The position numbers were made by a program, and so were the translations under genes. This document shows positions 16,580 to 27,698 of a stretch of 32,982 nucleotides of DNA, piece by piece; position 1 is the first letter of the stretch, and each line of letters opens with the position of its first letter. Below the pieces are notes generated by a model. The model searched no databases and was not told the origin of the DNA. It was given only the letters and a program-made list of their open reading frames with translations. This stretch comes from Phanerochaete sordida (lineage: Eukaryota > Basidiomycota > Agaricomycetes > Polyporales > Phanerochaetaceae). The stretch spans positions 1 to 32,982 of the forward strand of contig BPQB01000155.1 in the NCBI GenBank assembly GCA_019973155.2. The letters are read 5' to 3'.

Positions 16580-17855
16580 GAGGAGATAAGATTAGATTTA
16601 CGTCACGTGACTTACCAGAACGCAGACGGATGAGGCAGCCGACTCTTCGACCACATCGTTGTGCAGGTGAGTCGCCTATATCCTACACTACGTCCAGGGA
16701 CGTGAAACATACTCCTTACTATTTCTCAGCGAAAGTGCTTCATGCCTCTCATATTTCCCGAGAGCAGCACCGGCATTTTAAGTGACGTTCTCAATCATCG
16801 GATAACCTCGTCCCGGTAGTCTGGTGTGGACCGTGAGACCCACTCGGATGAAGTGGGGGCGAACCGAATGCTGCGTGGGTATTGACTGCTTTCCCGCTTT
16901 CGCACAGTCTACAAGTTCTAGTCACCCAAGTCCATGAATGTCGCCCATGATCTTATTGAGATAGCAGCAGCCTCTCGTGACGAGTGCTTCCTCTAGCTTC
17001 GAATCCACGATTATAGAAGATATTGCGAATTCACTGGTACATGAACCAGTCCGGTCTGGAGGCCCGCTGCCTAACGCATCGCGTCCCGAATGCGTCGACC
17101 CGAGAACAGCGGAGCACTCTGCGGCAGGTCATCCGGTGGGTCACCGTATCCCGCTCTTCTTATTGCAGAACCTCTGAAGGCGAAGATGGCAGCCTCTAAA
17201 GCTATGCAAGCAGTGTTTTTCACAACTCGAGAGCGGAGCCATCGCACGCACGTGGTCTCGAACGCCGCGTTTGGCCCGTTCGACGACACCCATCCCCGGT
17301 GAGGTGCGTTGACGCCACGCACTCTCGAAAGTAGTGTGATTACCGCTGCATCACCAGGCAATGCACTTCAATTAAACCTTCTAGATTATGTCTCTTGACC
17401 ACAAACGTCGCGGATCCCACATGACAGGCTCCAGGTACGTACCTGTGCCCTAAACTCGAGCATAGCGAGGACAATAACAGAGACCCGATGATAGGATTTT
17501 GAGTTATGCATGCAGATTGGACAGATACACATGTACGACAGCGCCTCGTTCATAGTTTGCGTAGACTGCAAGCACAGCACTATGATCTTCGCTCGCGCCA
17601 CTGGCGACGAACAGGCAGATGGCGTTTGAGGACGATATCCCTCAATTGACTCCTTACTATCGAAGGTGTTGTACCGATTCCACCAACAAATATATCAGAG
17701 TACATCAGCGCAGGCACGATAGCCCGTGGGAGCCTCTGTCGAACGTACGTCACTTTCGTCGACGTCTTCCCCAAGCAATCTTTCGTCCTTGCAAGGTTGA
17801 AAGACAGCTGAACCTAGCCAACTGACGGCTCGATTACTGTGCTGTAATACTTCAG

Positions 17856-17868
17856 CGCATATATACAG
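17856..17868 (+). promoter_or_regulatory. TATA-type core promoter of gene C
   Basis: CGCATATATACAG, identical to the core upstream of paralogue A, ends 47 bp before the start codon of gene C at 17915. Confidence 0.55.
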
Positions 17869-17914
17869 GCCCATTTCCATTCTTAGCCCCCCGCGGTACA
17901 CGTCCTCTACCACC

Positions 17915-19908
17915 ATGACCCAATCCGCACCTCAGATGAGTCCCCCCTCTGCTCCTCCGGTGGCTATACACCTCGACAATACACTCGGAGCGATACTTGT
18001 CGGTACGTCATGACGCTCGACTCTCTACTTCACGTGTAGCTTGATCACCAGTCGCGAAGGCCTCATCGTTTTGGCAGTGTACGCGTCGATGGACCATCGA
18101 AAGCGTCTGTCCTATTAAATTTCAGCTTGGACAGTCTTTACGGTGTAACCAGCCTCCAAGTCTACGTTTATTTTCATCGCGACAAACGCGACAGCCGCCT
18201 CCTTAAGAGTGTGGTGAGTCGTATATCGCTCATTGCTTAGCTGGTTCAGACATATTCGGCTGACGCAAAGTGACAGGTACTGTTTCAATGGTGCGTTATA
18301 CCTCCGCCTTTGCCGCAATGTGACCTATTTGAATAGCTGCTCCAGGCTTCTTCTCACCGTCTATCTGGCTTTCGACTCTCAGGCGGTTTATTACTATGCT
18401 GTCACAAGCTTCATGAACCCACTCGCATTGGAAGAGTGTACATGGTACGCTGTGCATGTGTGCTTCATGTCGATAGCTCACACGCGGAACCAGGAGCCTT
18501 GCATCGACCGTTATCATCGGGGTACATATTGGTGTCAATCCTATTTTCCCGTGACTTCACCCCCCTTGTCTAGACCATTATCGTGGCCACGACGACTCTG
18601 TATGTCTGTCTATCCTGTAATCTTGAAGATCAACTAAGGAATCACGGAAACACCTTAGCATGTTTGCGTACAAGATATACAAGCGTAGGTGGCGTTTTCG
18701 GCATTCGAAGTGGCTCAGCTGAATTAACTGCACCAGTGGGTGGATGTTCACGACCACTCTTCCTCATCGTGAGTTATATTCCTGCAGAGGCATGTCCTCC
18801 ATGCTTAGCCTTGATAAAGATACCGCCTCAGCTGGCTGGATTCGGTGAGCTTGTCTTGATCTTTCAACTTGGCCTGGCGTTGACTTATATCATCCCAGTC
18901 ATGGGCGTCGGTAACTCCTTACGCTCGTCTTGTGATGTCCATGTTATATTCTAACGGCACCCATTCTGCCAGGTATTGGAATCAAAACGTAAGAACTGTC
19001 ACACAATCTTTGTATCAACGATAACCATGTGGCGTGGTAGCCTCATGGCACCTGACTTTCAGGAACTCGAGGCCCAAGTTGGAGTGCGTGCGTCACTTAC
19101 CATAAAATCACGTATCATCCTCAGTGGCTACTCACAGTGGGTATGGAATGCGCACTTTGCGATACAAGCTTTTTCCGACTGCACACTTTCCGCTGTGCTG
19201 TGCATAATGCTCGCTAAGCGTCGTACTGGTTTCAGAACGTAGGTCTTGCTCGCAAATCTACCGTGCTCTATCTCACCGGAACTGTAACAGAAGCGACACC
19301 CTCATCCAGACGATCATCCGCTACAGCATCAATACATGCGCTCTGACAGAGTAAGTCGTCACCATCTTTATTCTCGCCGGCAGCAGTTGACCTTGTGCAG
19401 CGCGGTGTCGATCGCCTCAGTAGTCGCGGTCAGCTTTGAGCTATTGCAGAGTCTGCGGCACGCTACTAACGGATCTTGCAGAATGCGACCATGCCAAACA
19501 ACCTCATACACATTGCGATCATTCAGGTCTTCCCTTCGAGTTAGTCTCACAACGGTCTCCTCTCCTCTCCACAGTGCTGATTGAATATGATGTAGTGCTG
19601 TACAACTCGCTTCTTGCGCTTCTCAACTCTCGCGATGCCTTCTCCAACATGATTGGCGGGCAAGTGGTCTCGGTCCATCTCTCGAATCTGAGAGGGGCAT
19701 ACAGGCAATCCGGTGTGGTAGGTGTTAATGCGGTAGTCCGTCCGAACGTCATAGACATCGAGAGTCAGGTGAGCTTCCCGTTGTGCGCGCAGGTTACTGA
19801 AGCTAACTCAACGGCATGCAGGGCGTCGTCAACATTTCTGCTCATGATATGGAAGATACATCCACTTTGAGCCCGAAGCTAGCGAGTCATGGCGGAAGTT
19901 ATGCTTAA
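17915..19908 (+). CDS. DUF6534-like seven-helix membrane protein, copy C (19 exons)
   Basis: Proposed exons: 17915-18002, 18052-18067, 18135-18213, 18277-18290, 18346-18444, 18494-18521, 18574-18599, 18659-18684, 18737-18768, 18820-18844, 18899-18910, 18973-18988, 19041-19083, 19138-19238, 19291-19350, 19401-19428, 19482-19539, 19596-19768, 19822-19908. The joined product is 336 residues with no stop. Landmarks: HLDNTLGAILV, LYGVTSLQVYVY, YYYAVTSFMNPLAL, TWSLAS (Trp codon split by an intron), FAYKIYKLGG, FSD, KRRTGFR, SDTLIQTIIRYSINT, YNSLLALLNSRDA. Exons 3-17 equal those of A and B in length. Exon 2 is the weakest call: it is 16 nt rather than 19 and its donor is GTTTTG. The last exon gives a Ser/Asp/Glu-containing cytosolic tail. 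All introns are 49-67 nt. The gene is far from A and B, and on the other strand. The family has no established function. Confidence 0.78.
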
Positions 19909-20235
19909 CATCTGGTGGTGACGACGCATGATACCCCAGCCCAAGTCCACGACCTCTTGAGCAGGGATATGATACTATCTTATTAAAGTCTGCCTCGTAG
20001 CGAGGGTGGTATTCGTTAACGGCCGTTCTCATTTCTACCGCATACTCTACTTAGAAATGAGTACCACTGCAAGTCCGTTCAATATATAGTATGATCGAGG
20101 CAGAGTCTAAGAGCGACGCAGCTACAACGTTGAACATTACATAAATCAGCATGCTGATATGAGTCCAAATCTGACCTCAGACGCTAGTTCGGTCTGAGTT
20201 AACTAACTATCCAAAGGTCCTGCCCACCCAGATCG
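19909..20235. other. Short convergent spacer between gene C and F-box gene 1
   Basis: Tail-to-tail spacer of 327 bp. It is AT-rich near 20085-20160 and should contain both transcript ends. No ORF or other structure is supported. Confidence 0.5.
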
Positions 20236-21600
20236 TTACACAAGCCGTAGCATGTCTGCATATTTTACAGGCAAATTGTGAGCAGCCGCTGCCCCCAGCA
20301 GTGTATCGTATGCTTGGTCTGGCATATACGTCATATTGCGCACCTCCAGAGTCAGCATCCTCAGTGACGCATAGTATCCAAGGGCCTCCCCGACTTCGTG
20401 CCATTCGGGCTCGAGCATATTCAGCGTAAATTGCACAGCGACATCGACGTCGAGCTCGTCCTCGCCCGGCTCTGACGGGAGCATGCAAAGATGGACGCAG
20501 ATGGCGATTTCCGCCGCACCGAACACAGCGAGCGCGCGCAGGTGCGCAGCGAGGTCCGCGAGCGGCGACGCGCCGTACAGGCCGAGGTCCCCGCGCAGAA
20601 GCACCGGCACCACGAGCGTGAGGCGGCGCAGCGCCACACGATGCCGGGCGGAGTCGACGGGTGGTGCGGTGCTCGTGGCGACGCAGTTGATGTGCTCGAG
20701 GTGCGGTGCGGCAGAGGCAAGGTCGAGCAGCTCGGTCGTCAGGACGTCGACGACGAGCTCGCGGAGCGCGCCGAGGTCCGCGTGTGCTTGCAGCTCGTGG
20801 CAGAGGACTTGCATGACCTCTTCGGAGCCGTCGACTTCCGAGTCAGGGTCCATGCTCTGGTGCTCGAGGGTGAGGGACTCGATAGCGAGACCGTCAAGCG
20901 GAAAGAGGAAGGATAGGGGGCTGTCCAGTGGCCAGCGCGTGGTGTGGATGCCGGCGAACGTCAGGCTGCCGATGTACTTGAATCTGGATAGCAACACGGT
21001 GATGGCCTGGATGGCTGTCTTGCCGATTATGCCGTGGAATGTGAGTGTTTGCAGGTCATAAACCGCACGTTTGGGGAAGACAAGCGGGGGATGCTGTTGA
21101 TGATCGTGCGGGTCGCTGAGGATGCACAGTGCACAACGCTCCAGGTGAAGGCCGTGGATATTTGGTAGAAGATTTAGGACGTCGAAGAGCGTGGATATGG
21201 GCAGCTTCTCGCGCTCGGCGCTCTGTCCAGGGCGCATGAAGCATTCTTGCCGCTCCGACGACAAGTGCAGTTCGCGAACATGGCACTGAAGGCGAGGAGA
21301 GGATTTAAGAGCGCTGACGCAGGCACTAAACGCTGCTTCCAGCGCGTCGGGACACGTGCAGGTCTGCTCTTGCGAAGTCCAAAGCAGATCAAAGTAATTG
21401 CAGCCTGGAGTGCTGTGCGCCTGCAGGGGCCAGGCGACACAACGCAGAAGATGAATTGAGCTCGAGGGAACCCAAGCTCTGCATACGAGCGAGCAGCTCT
21501 CGAGGGCCTCTTTGTCCGAATGAAGATGGTCGATAATGACGTCTATCAGCTCCTGCGGCAGCCCGTGTGCACGTAGCGGGCTGGGCGAGGAGGTTGGCAT
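20236..21600 (-). CDS. F-box protein with leucine-rich C-terminal part, copy 1
   Basis: A single-exon gene of 454 residues. The F-box lies at about residues 13-52: GLPQELIDVIIDHLHSDKEA, then CSLVCRAWVPSSS and HLLR. The remainder has irregular leucine-rich segments (for example LPNIHGLHLERCAL, LRALAVFGAAEIAI, LRMLTLEVRNM), as in the large basidiomycete F-box families. A Cys-containing stretch (TCTCPDALEAAF) follows the F-box and is kept in copy 2 (ACSCPDPADTSF). The F-box is expected to bind Skp1 in an SCF ubiquitin ligase, the C-terminal part to choose substrates; no substrate can be inferred. The ATG at 21600 is the first in the frame and sits 12 codons before GLPQEL, which suits the family. 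No lesion is seen. Confidence 0.85.
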   Translation of the reverse strand: MPTSSPSPLRAHGLPQELIDVIIDHLHSDKEALESCSLVCRAWVPSSSIHLLRCVAWPLQAHSTPGCNYFDLLWTSQEQTCTCPDALEAAFSACVSALKSSPRLQCHVRELHLSSERQECFMRPGQSAEREKLPISTLFDVLNLLPNIHGLHLERCALCILSDPHDHQQHPPLVFPKRAVYDLQTLTFHGIIGKTAIQAITVLLSRFKYIGSLTFAGIHTTRWPLDSPLSFLFPLDGLAIESLTLEHQSMDPDSEVDGSEEVMQVLCHELQAHADLGALRELVVDVLTTELLDLASAAPHLEHINCVATSTAPPVDSARHRVALRRLTLVVPVLLRGDLGLYGASPLADLAAHLRALAVFGAAEIAICVHLCMLPSEPGEDELDVDVAVQFTLNMLEPEWHEVGEALGYYASLRMLTLEVRNMTYMPDQAYDTLLGAAAAHNLPVKYADMLRLV

Positions 21601-23503
21601 TATATTCTCTACAAATTATTCTATCAGAATTCGTCGTCAAACGATGAGTTACTGAGAGCTTTCACCTCTTCCTCGTGTGTAATGGCTGACACTAGGCAGA
21701 GGCAAGTTGGAGGCAAGTGTCGTCGGTTCGACCTGGCAACGAACCTTGAAGCAAACTCAGCAAGTCTCCGCTCCGGTATATCACGACCCGCGAAGCGCTT
21801 TATCCAATTGCAGCGGTAGATGTGCAACTTCAGCCTTAAGGCCACATTTCTACGATATCGGATGCGATATGCGACTAACTCTAAACACCTGCAGCGCAGT
21901 ATACAGCAATGTAGTGTGTCGGAAACCCTATCGCAACCGCTCGGGGACGTGAGTCTGGATTTGAGGTGCGAATCGACGTGGAAGAAGAAATCGAACGCGT
22001 GGAATTGCACATCTGACACGTAAATTGTGCTCGCGCAGAAGCCGTGCCGCGGCTCACGAGCGCGGCGACGGAACGCAAGCCAGTGGAGACGCGGCCAGGA
22101 GCGCGCGGGCAGCAACTAGGGCGGGGTTCTGCGCCGCGCACGCGAATTGGAATGCGGGAGGCGTGGGTGCACACCTCGAGCAGCCTCCGGGTGTTGTGAC
22201 TTCCCCGTTCTAAGGGAAAATGAGCGACTATTCACTCAAAGATGCCTTCGCAGGGGACTCACCTTGGACGCGTTTCAATCCAGGGTTGTGAGCAAGCTAC
22301 ACGTATCGGTCGTCGAGGAGCGACATTGCAAGGCGACGAAGGGTGCGGTTTTCCGGAAAGTCAACGGTGAGCCTTTGCCCAAGATAATGTCCCCCATGGT
22401 CGGGGTTGAAGTGACCGTTGTAGTTTTGTGAAGGACCTACGGGACCTAAAGTCGCGCCTGCGAGTGGTGAACGTGAGTAGATATCAGCAGCGTTACTTAC
22501 AGGCGGGATCAAGGCAGAAGATAGGCGGATTTTTGGATTATACAGAGCTGAGCTTACTTTGGTTTCAAGAGTCGCAAGCAGTCCGTGTTCACATGGAGTG
22601 TGGACGACACGAGGGCCAGGGCGGCAGAAATCTCTACGACCCCATCTTGTTCATGCTACTGCGGCAAGGAAGCAGACACAGTCCAGGAGCTGAAAGTTGG
22701 GCCAGACTGGGGCGAGGCTTGGTCTTGAAAGCTTCATACATGATGTCTCGCGGCCATAGGCTTGCCGAGGTGTTGGTCCATAGTCCGAAAACCTGGATGC
22801 AGATATGCAGCGAGAAGCAGGACGATACGTACCGCCAACTTGGTGGTGTCGTCGCCTCCATAGTATATCCCGCTTGGTGCAGTGAACCAGGGTCTACGGA
22901 ACTTCAAGAGATGGAACGCGTCGTGTTATCATACATTGAGCAACTGCGCAATCCGAGACGCAACGTCGGATTCTGATAGGTTTTCAACATCTACGTGCTT
23001 CTCGACGCCACGCTCTGCGGAGTCAAGACCGCGTTAGCAAGGCGGGAAGAAGCGGTAGGCAGCATGACGCACCGAACCGCGCAAACACCCGCGCAGGAGT
23101 ATCTCTCGCCTCACGAATCAGAATTGGCAGGTCCGGGTTGTGCTGCTTCAGCACAGGGTACGTCGAAGAAATAAAGTGTCTGCACAGTCGCGTGGAGAGC
23201 AAAGGAAATACGGACATGAGCCGCGTAGAGCGAAAGCGCGAGACCGTCCGACGCACCTGGTACCCGCAGACGCCGCGCCGGTCTGGCAGCAGAGGATGCG
23301 AATCTCGCGGACGGCGGGCGAGAGAGCCTTGGCGAAGGAAGTTGACATGGTCGGGCGGCGTAGTGGTGGTCGCGGACGACGTCGGCGATGCCCACCACAG
23401 CGAGCTGAACGTCACGTGTAATGAGCGCCTAACGGAAATGAACCTCGTTGCTGGTTGTCCGCGACGACCACGAGGCCTGTAGACACGACGAGCACCGACG
23501 TCG
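21601..23503. other. Divergent intergenic region, F-box gene 1 / RGS gene
   Basis: About 1.9 kb that must include both promoters. The longest open frame, 22428-22976 on the plus strand, runs 182 codons but starts with GTG, has no recognisable domain and no family match I know, so I do not call it a gene. No repeat or RNA gene was seen. Confidence 0.4.
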
Positions 23504-24812
23504 ATGGACGACCCCCGCCAGGATGAGTGGGCTGCAGACCGCAAGAACCGCCTGCCCTCGTTCACGGAGGTCCTCTCGCGGCGCACAAGGCCTCCGGTAG
23601 ATTTGTTCATGTTCTAGTGCGTCGTTACTCCCTTGCTCTGCCGTCGCTTTGACCGAGACCGTCCTCATCCAGTTTGTTTTTGCAACGTGAGGGAGCGGAA
23701 GATATCTTGGACTTTTGGCTAGATGTACAACAGCACGAGAACCTATGCCGCGCTTACTTCAAGGACGTCCGTAAATCCGGTCGGACGATACGAGAAGACT
23801 GGCCGGAATACTGGGACTATGCGCGGAGGCGAGGGTCCATCTACGGCACCGTGGTCGGCTTGAATCCGAACTCTGCTGCCAAGCGGAGCACAACGAGCAC
23901 GGGCGAGCTGCTGTCCGACCATGACAGGCATAACCTGGCGAGTGCAGACGAGAAGGCAGCCCGCAGTCCAAGCCCCCACAGTCCGTACACAGTAGCCTCC
24001 CCCGCGACTGCGGTCGACCCACCACGCTCCACCACACCCTTCTCGCTGTCAGGCAGGACGTCCGCGCTGTTCAACGCACGTCGTGCCTCGCGCGCACCGA
24101 CCATCATCCCCCGCACCTCCGCGATCTCTCGCCAGGACTTGATTGCCTCCGCAGAACGCATCTACTTCCGCTACCTCTCGCCGGCAGCCAACACCCCCGG
24201 ATCGAATGAGAACCACGAGATCTACCTGCCCCCATCTCTGCGCATCCATACATTCCCCCTCAGCAGCACGCATGAACCCAAGTCCTCTGCGGAAATCAGC
24301 GTCATGGCTCAGATCCCCGACATGTTCCATGCGCAGAAAGAGTATGTATTCCGCGCGATGGAGCAGGACGCCTTCCCTCGCTTCCTGCGTGCGAAGGCCT
24401 TCGGGAACCTGACACCTGTGTCCGCGCTGGTGCGGCTCGTAGTCGGACTCGTGGTACTCTGGATCGGCCTATCTGCCGGTTTCTCGCTCATCTTCCTCGA
24501 CGTGCATCCCAAGTCCAAGCGTTTCTTCGTAAGTACGCCTGCTGCCTGACGAAGCCTGTGCTAACATTCGCACAGCTGTTCATTCCGTTCAGCATCGCCA
24601 TTCTCTTCCTCATCTCCCATCAGTATGAACTGGACCCCATCCTCGTGTTCCTCGGCCAGTCAGAGTCGACGCCGTTCCGCACGCTCCGGATACGCGAGCC
24701 CTACGTCAAGAAGCTCCTCATCGGCCGCGCGATCTGGGTCACTGTCCTGGTCTGCGCCGGTGTCGCAGCCCTGACCCTCCTGTTCTGGGCAGTGCCCGGA
24801 CATCGCCTGTAG
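23504..24812 (+). CDS. RGS-domain membrane protein, Rax1-like
   Basis: Three exons: 23504-23616, 23673-24528, 24576-24812, giving 401 residues. The N-terminal half is an RGS fold: LPSFTEVLSRRTRPPVDLFMF continues across the first intron into YLFLQREGAEDILDFWLDV and QQHENLCRAYF. Then comes a Ser/Pro/Thr-rich insert (about residues 110-190) and the rest of the RGS fold (RQDLIASAERIYFRYLSP, FHAQKEYVFRAMEQDAFPRF). The C-terminal third has three or so hydrophobic segments (LVVGLVVLWIGLSAGFSLIF, FSIAILFLIS, TVLVCAGVAALTLLFWAV). RGS plus C-terminal membrane helices is the layout of Rax1, which with Rax2 marks bud sites in yeast; a role in polarity in this fungus is inference. Both introns are GT-AG and phases fit. 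The low-complexity insert splits the RGS domain, as in other basidiomycete homologues. Confidence 0.88.
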
Positions 24813-26139
24813 AGGCACAGACCTGTGCCCTTATGCTGCAAGACCGCGTTGTGTGGAGACTGGGAGTGGCTCTTGTTGGAACCCGTTGTTCATAGTCCCT
24901 TGTCTGTGGTCGTCTCGGTCGGTCGCTTTTTTCGTCCGTAAATATTGTAACTCAATGCCCGTATTGTCTCTTCGCGCCACACCTTCATCTTCTCACAGCC
25001 GTCGTCGCATTCAACCCTCAATACGTTGCCTCCGCTAATTATACCCTTCACCATTATTCCCTCCCGCGCCACTCCTTTCTCACCACCGCTCTCCGCCTCT
25101 GCACGCTCTCCTTCCCCTCCCGCTCTACTCCTACCTTCTCGCTAGTCCCCTCACTTATGTGACCGATGGACGCCTATGCAGTAGTCTCATTTGCCATCGT
25201 TCCCGCCGAATAAATATGAAGCGGCCGGGCACCGACGTCAGACCCGTCTTGGCCTCGCCCGATTATGTATATACCCGACGCTTTGCATCTGAAGCCCTCT
25301 GTAATTGTAATTATTGTAGGACCTGTCGTCGCGCCGTGTGCTGGTAAACACGCGTGGGCCTCCGCGGTAAGCTGGGTAAGTACGCTTCGTCGTGTCTTCA
25401 TCCAACAGTGTCGCTGACTCGCTTTTCCATGAATAGCATCGTCTAGTGTCGTACGGATGTTGCAAAGTTCACTTTGCTCCAGACGTCCCCTCATGTGGCA
25501 GGTTATCCTGCGTCTTTGTGTTGTTCAGCTTGTCAGGAACAGCACAGTGGCACTTCTGCAGCCGACCCCCCACAAGTGTTCCTCACTAGCACTGTCCGCA
25601 GATTGCCATCGACCATCATGCTACTAACTTATGTCGACTCAGGAGACCGTGGGGGTGGGGGACATATGTCACAACAAAATTTTGGACATATGTCGCTGTT
25701 CACTCAGTGAAGTTTCAGAAGACTGTGCAGTGCTCGGATCTCTCTACATGTGGTGACGCTGGACTAAAAGACTACTTGACAGATTGGGGATGAAAGACGC
25801 GACGACACGCACCTCAGGATACAAACGGGAGATGAAGCCCGCCCAAAGCCTACCAGCTAGCAGCCGCGATATCTCAGGTTCGCTCGACACGCGCCTCGGC
25901 CTCCGACTGATATCTCGTAAGGCGACGTCGCGCTCGCTGCCGCTGCGGAGACAGCAGGATGTACGCTTGTTCATATGTGCACAGGCATAGGCGGAGCAAC
26001 AAAGGCCGTCATCGCCCTCCTCCTGGGAACGTTTCAAGCTCAATCGAAGCTCAGTAGACGCGTTCTGGCTTTAAAGTCGGTACGTACGTCTAGCAGATGT
26101 GTCCAGCGATAACTCTCTACAGCATTCTCAGCAATACTC
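24813..26139. other. Intergenic between RGS gene and O-methyltransferase
   Basis: About 1.3 kb. The first part is pyrimidine-rich (about 25040-25150). A pair of identical 10-bp palindromes lies at 25661-25694. Short ORFs on both strands have no recognisable family. Confidence 0.45.
25661..25694. repeat. Two copies of the palindrome GACATATGTC
   Basis: A perfect 10-bp palindrome occurs at 25661-25670 and again at 25685-25694, each preceded by G, with 24 bp between repeat starts. It lies about 450 bp upstream of the O-methyltransferase start. Two equal palindromes in tandem are typical of dimeric transcription-factor sites, but no factor can be named. Confidence 0.35.
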
Positions 26140-27698
26140 ATGGCAGCCCCACCTATTACTCTCGCCGCGGAGCTATTGGACGTCGTCAAGCTCATTTACG
26201 ACCCGGCCGGCGATAAAGGCGAATGCGAAACATACGAGGCGAGGCAGCGCGCACGACAGCTTCTCGAGACGTTGACAAAAGACGTACTTGGCCCACACGC
26301 GTACACCATTTGTATCGCTGGTATGCGGCCTCCGCTCCGATGTCACACCGAGACTGACGCTTTATTGTCTACAGAGTCCTGTCACGAAAGTGCGGCACTG
26401 CGCCTTGTGACAGAGTGTGGCGTTGCGGATGCCATCGGCGACGGCGCAAAGCCCGTCGCAGAAATTTCTGCGGACGTTGGCGTCGGCATTCGCTATCTTG
26501 GTCAGCAGGGCGATATCTTCACTCTGTACGCAGGCTTACCTTCGTGGTATTGTGCAGGTATCGCCCTCCGCTGCGTGAACGCCCTGGGCTATTTCGAGCA
26601 AGTGGGCGGGCTCGGCTCACCAGTCTTCAAGAACAACGAGATGTCCAACATCCTTCGACAGGGCCATCCGCATACCCTGAAAGACGCTGTCGAGCTCATG
26701 TTGGTCCTATTGCAGCACACCGTGATGGAAGATCGCTCATTTGTGGTGATGCTAGTTGCGACGATGGCTTCAAGTCTGCGGCCTACTTCGTCGAAGCCAC
26801 GCGCGCAGCCGCAGATCCGAACGGCGCCCACACTCCCGCCTCCAATCTAGCGTTTGGGTTCACAGGCTCGGTGTTCCGGCGTTGGTTGGAGCCCGAGCAT
26901 GCCTGGCGTGGGAAGCGGATGGGACAGGCCATGAAGCAGCTGCACCACGCCGCCAACAGGAACGTCATCACAGGTTCGCACGTCCGGTCTCACTGTCAAA
27001 CATGCTTGGCCCTTAACCGCGGAAGCAGGCTTCGACTGGCAAGGACTTGCATCACCTATCGTGGACGTGGGCGGTGGCATCGGAACGTTGGAGATGATGC
27101 TGGCCAGAGAGTACCCGCTCTCTGAGTTTTCATCTGTCCTGTTTGACCTTCAGGGCACCATCGCCAACGCGAAGGAGGTATGTACACATGGCCCTGCAGA
27201 AGCTCATTACTGATTCCGAATGACAGGCCTGGAAACCACTGCTCTCAACTACGCGTGCTCAAGTCGACTTCGTGGCAGGTAGCTTCCTATCCTCCGAACC
27301 CGATCAAACAGGTATCCCGAGGTATCCCGCTAGCACGGCCCACATATCTCATCCGACATGTGCTGCACGACTGGACGGACGTAGAGGTTCTCACCATCCT
27401 CAGGAACGTACGCGCGGCGACGGTCGCTTCCCCGCCTTCTTCCGTGTGTTCCGGAGACCTGTCGGCTGGCATAGCAAAATCTCCGAAGCTCCTTCTTTGT
27501 GAAATGCTGCTTCGAGAGGACAGCAACAGATTCGCGTACACGACCAGCATGCAAGTCCTGGCGCTCAACAACGGTATTGTGCGCACGGAGATAGACATGA
27601 TTTCTTTGCTCACGCGTGCTGGGTCCGGCAGTGTCAAGAAGCACGCTTTTTGTGCTGCAGATTTCATTCTCGAAGCCATCCCACTGCCTGGCGAGTAG
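26140..27698 (+). pseudogene. Plant-type O-methyltransferase with a frameshift
   Basis: Exons: 26140-26320, 26375-26500, 26558-26699, 26756-26973, 27026-27177, 27227-27698. The N-terminal part is the winged-helix dimerisation region (SAALRLVTECGVADAIGDGA, IALRCVNALGYFE). The Rossmann part has SAM motif I VDVGGGIG, the RHVLHDW motif with the catalytic His, and the end LLTRAG...ILEAIPLP. Introns 1-5 are GT-AG and keep the frame. In the last exon a 10-bp tandem repeat at 27311-27330 moves the frame by +1 between FVAGSFLSSEPDQTG and IPLARPTYLIRHVLHDW. Without the extra 10 bp the gene would encode about 426 residues, normal for the family. The catalytic motif is thus out of frame unless a cryptic 43-nt intron (about 27284-27320) is spliced, which would restore the frame but drop about 11 residues. 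It could also be an assembly error. The substrate cannot be deduced. Confidence 0.75.
27311..27330 (+). repeat. 10-bp tandem duplication inside the O-methyltransferase
   Basis: GGTATCCCGA is followed at once by GGTATCCCGC, nine of ten bases identical. Removing one unit makes the last exon 462 nt, divisible by three and in phase with exon 5. Confidence 0.85.

Larger units (their letters stand above)
16190..17914. other. Divergent intergenic region between AROM and gene C
   Basis: About 1.7 kb between the AROM start (minus) and the gene C start (plus), so it holds both promoters. A TGACTC element lies at 16574-16579, a CACGTGA box near 16604, a second copy of the GATA-type 13-mer at 16585-16597, and the TATA core of gene C at 17856-17868. 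Short ORFs here resemble no family I know. Confidence 0.5.

Noticed and set aside
18445..18493. Alternative end of exon 5 giving a 31-35 nt intron in all copies, with an AT donor in B
   Set aside because: Introns that short are unlikely and the product would be five residues too long. The upstream donors (GTACGC, GTGCGT) give 46-50 nt introns, restore the conserved Trp and remove the AT donor.
18685..18718. A 34-nt intron between exons 8 and 9 of gene C
   Set aside because: A downstream acceptor gives a 52-nt intron and the same exon length (32 nt) and LG motif in all three copies.
22428..22976. 182-codon plus-strand ORF as a gene
   Set aside because: It begins with GTG, has no recognisable motif, and no splice-extended homology was seen.
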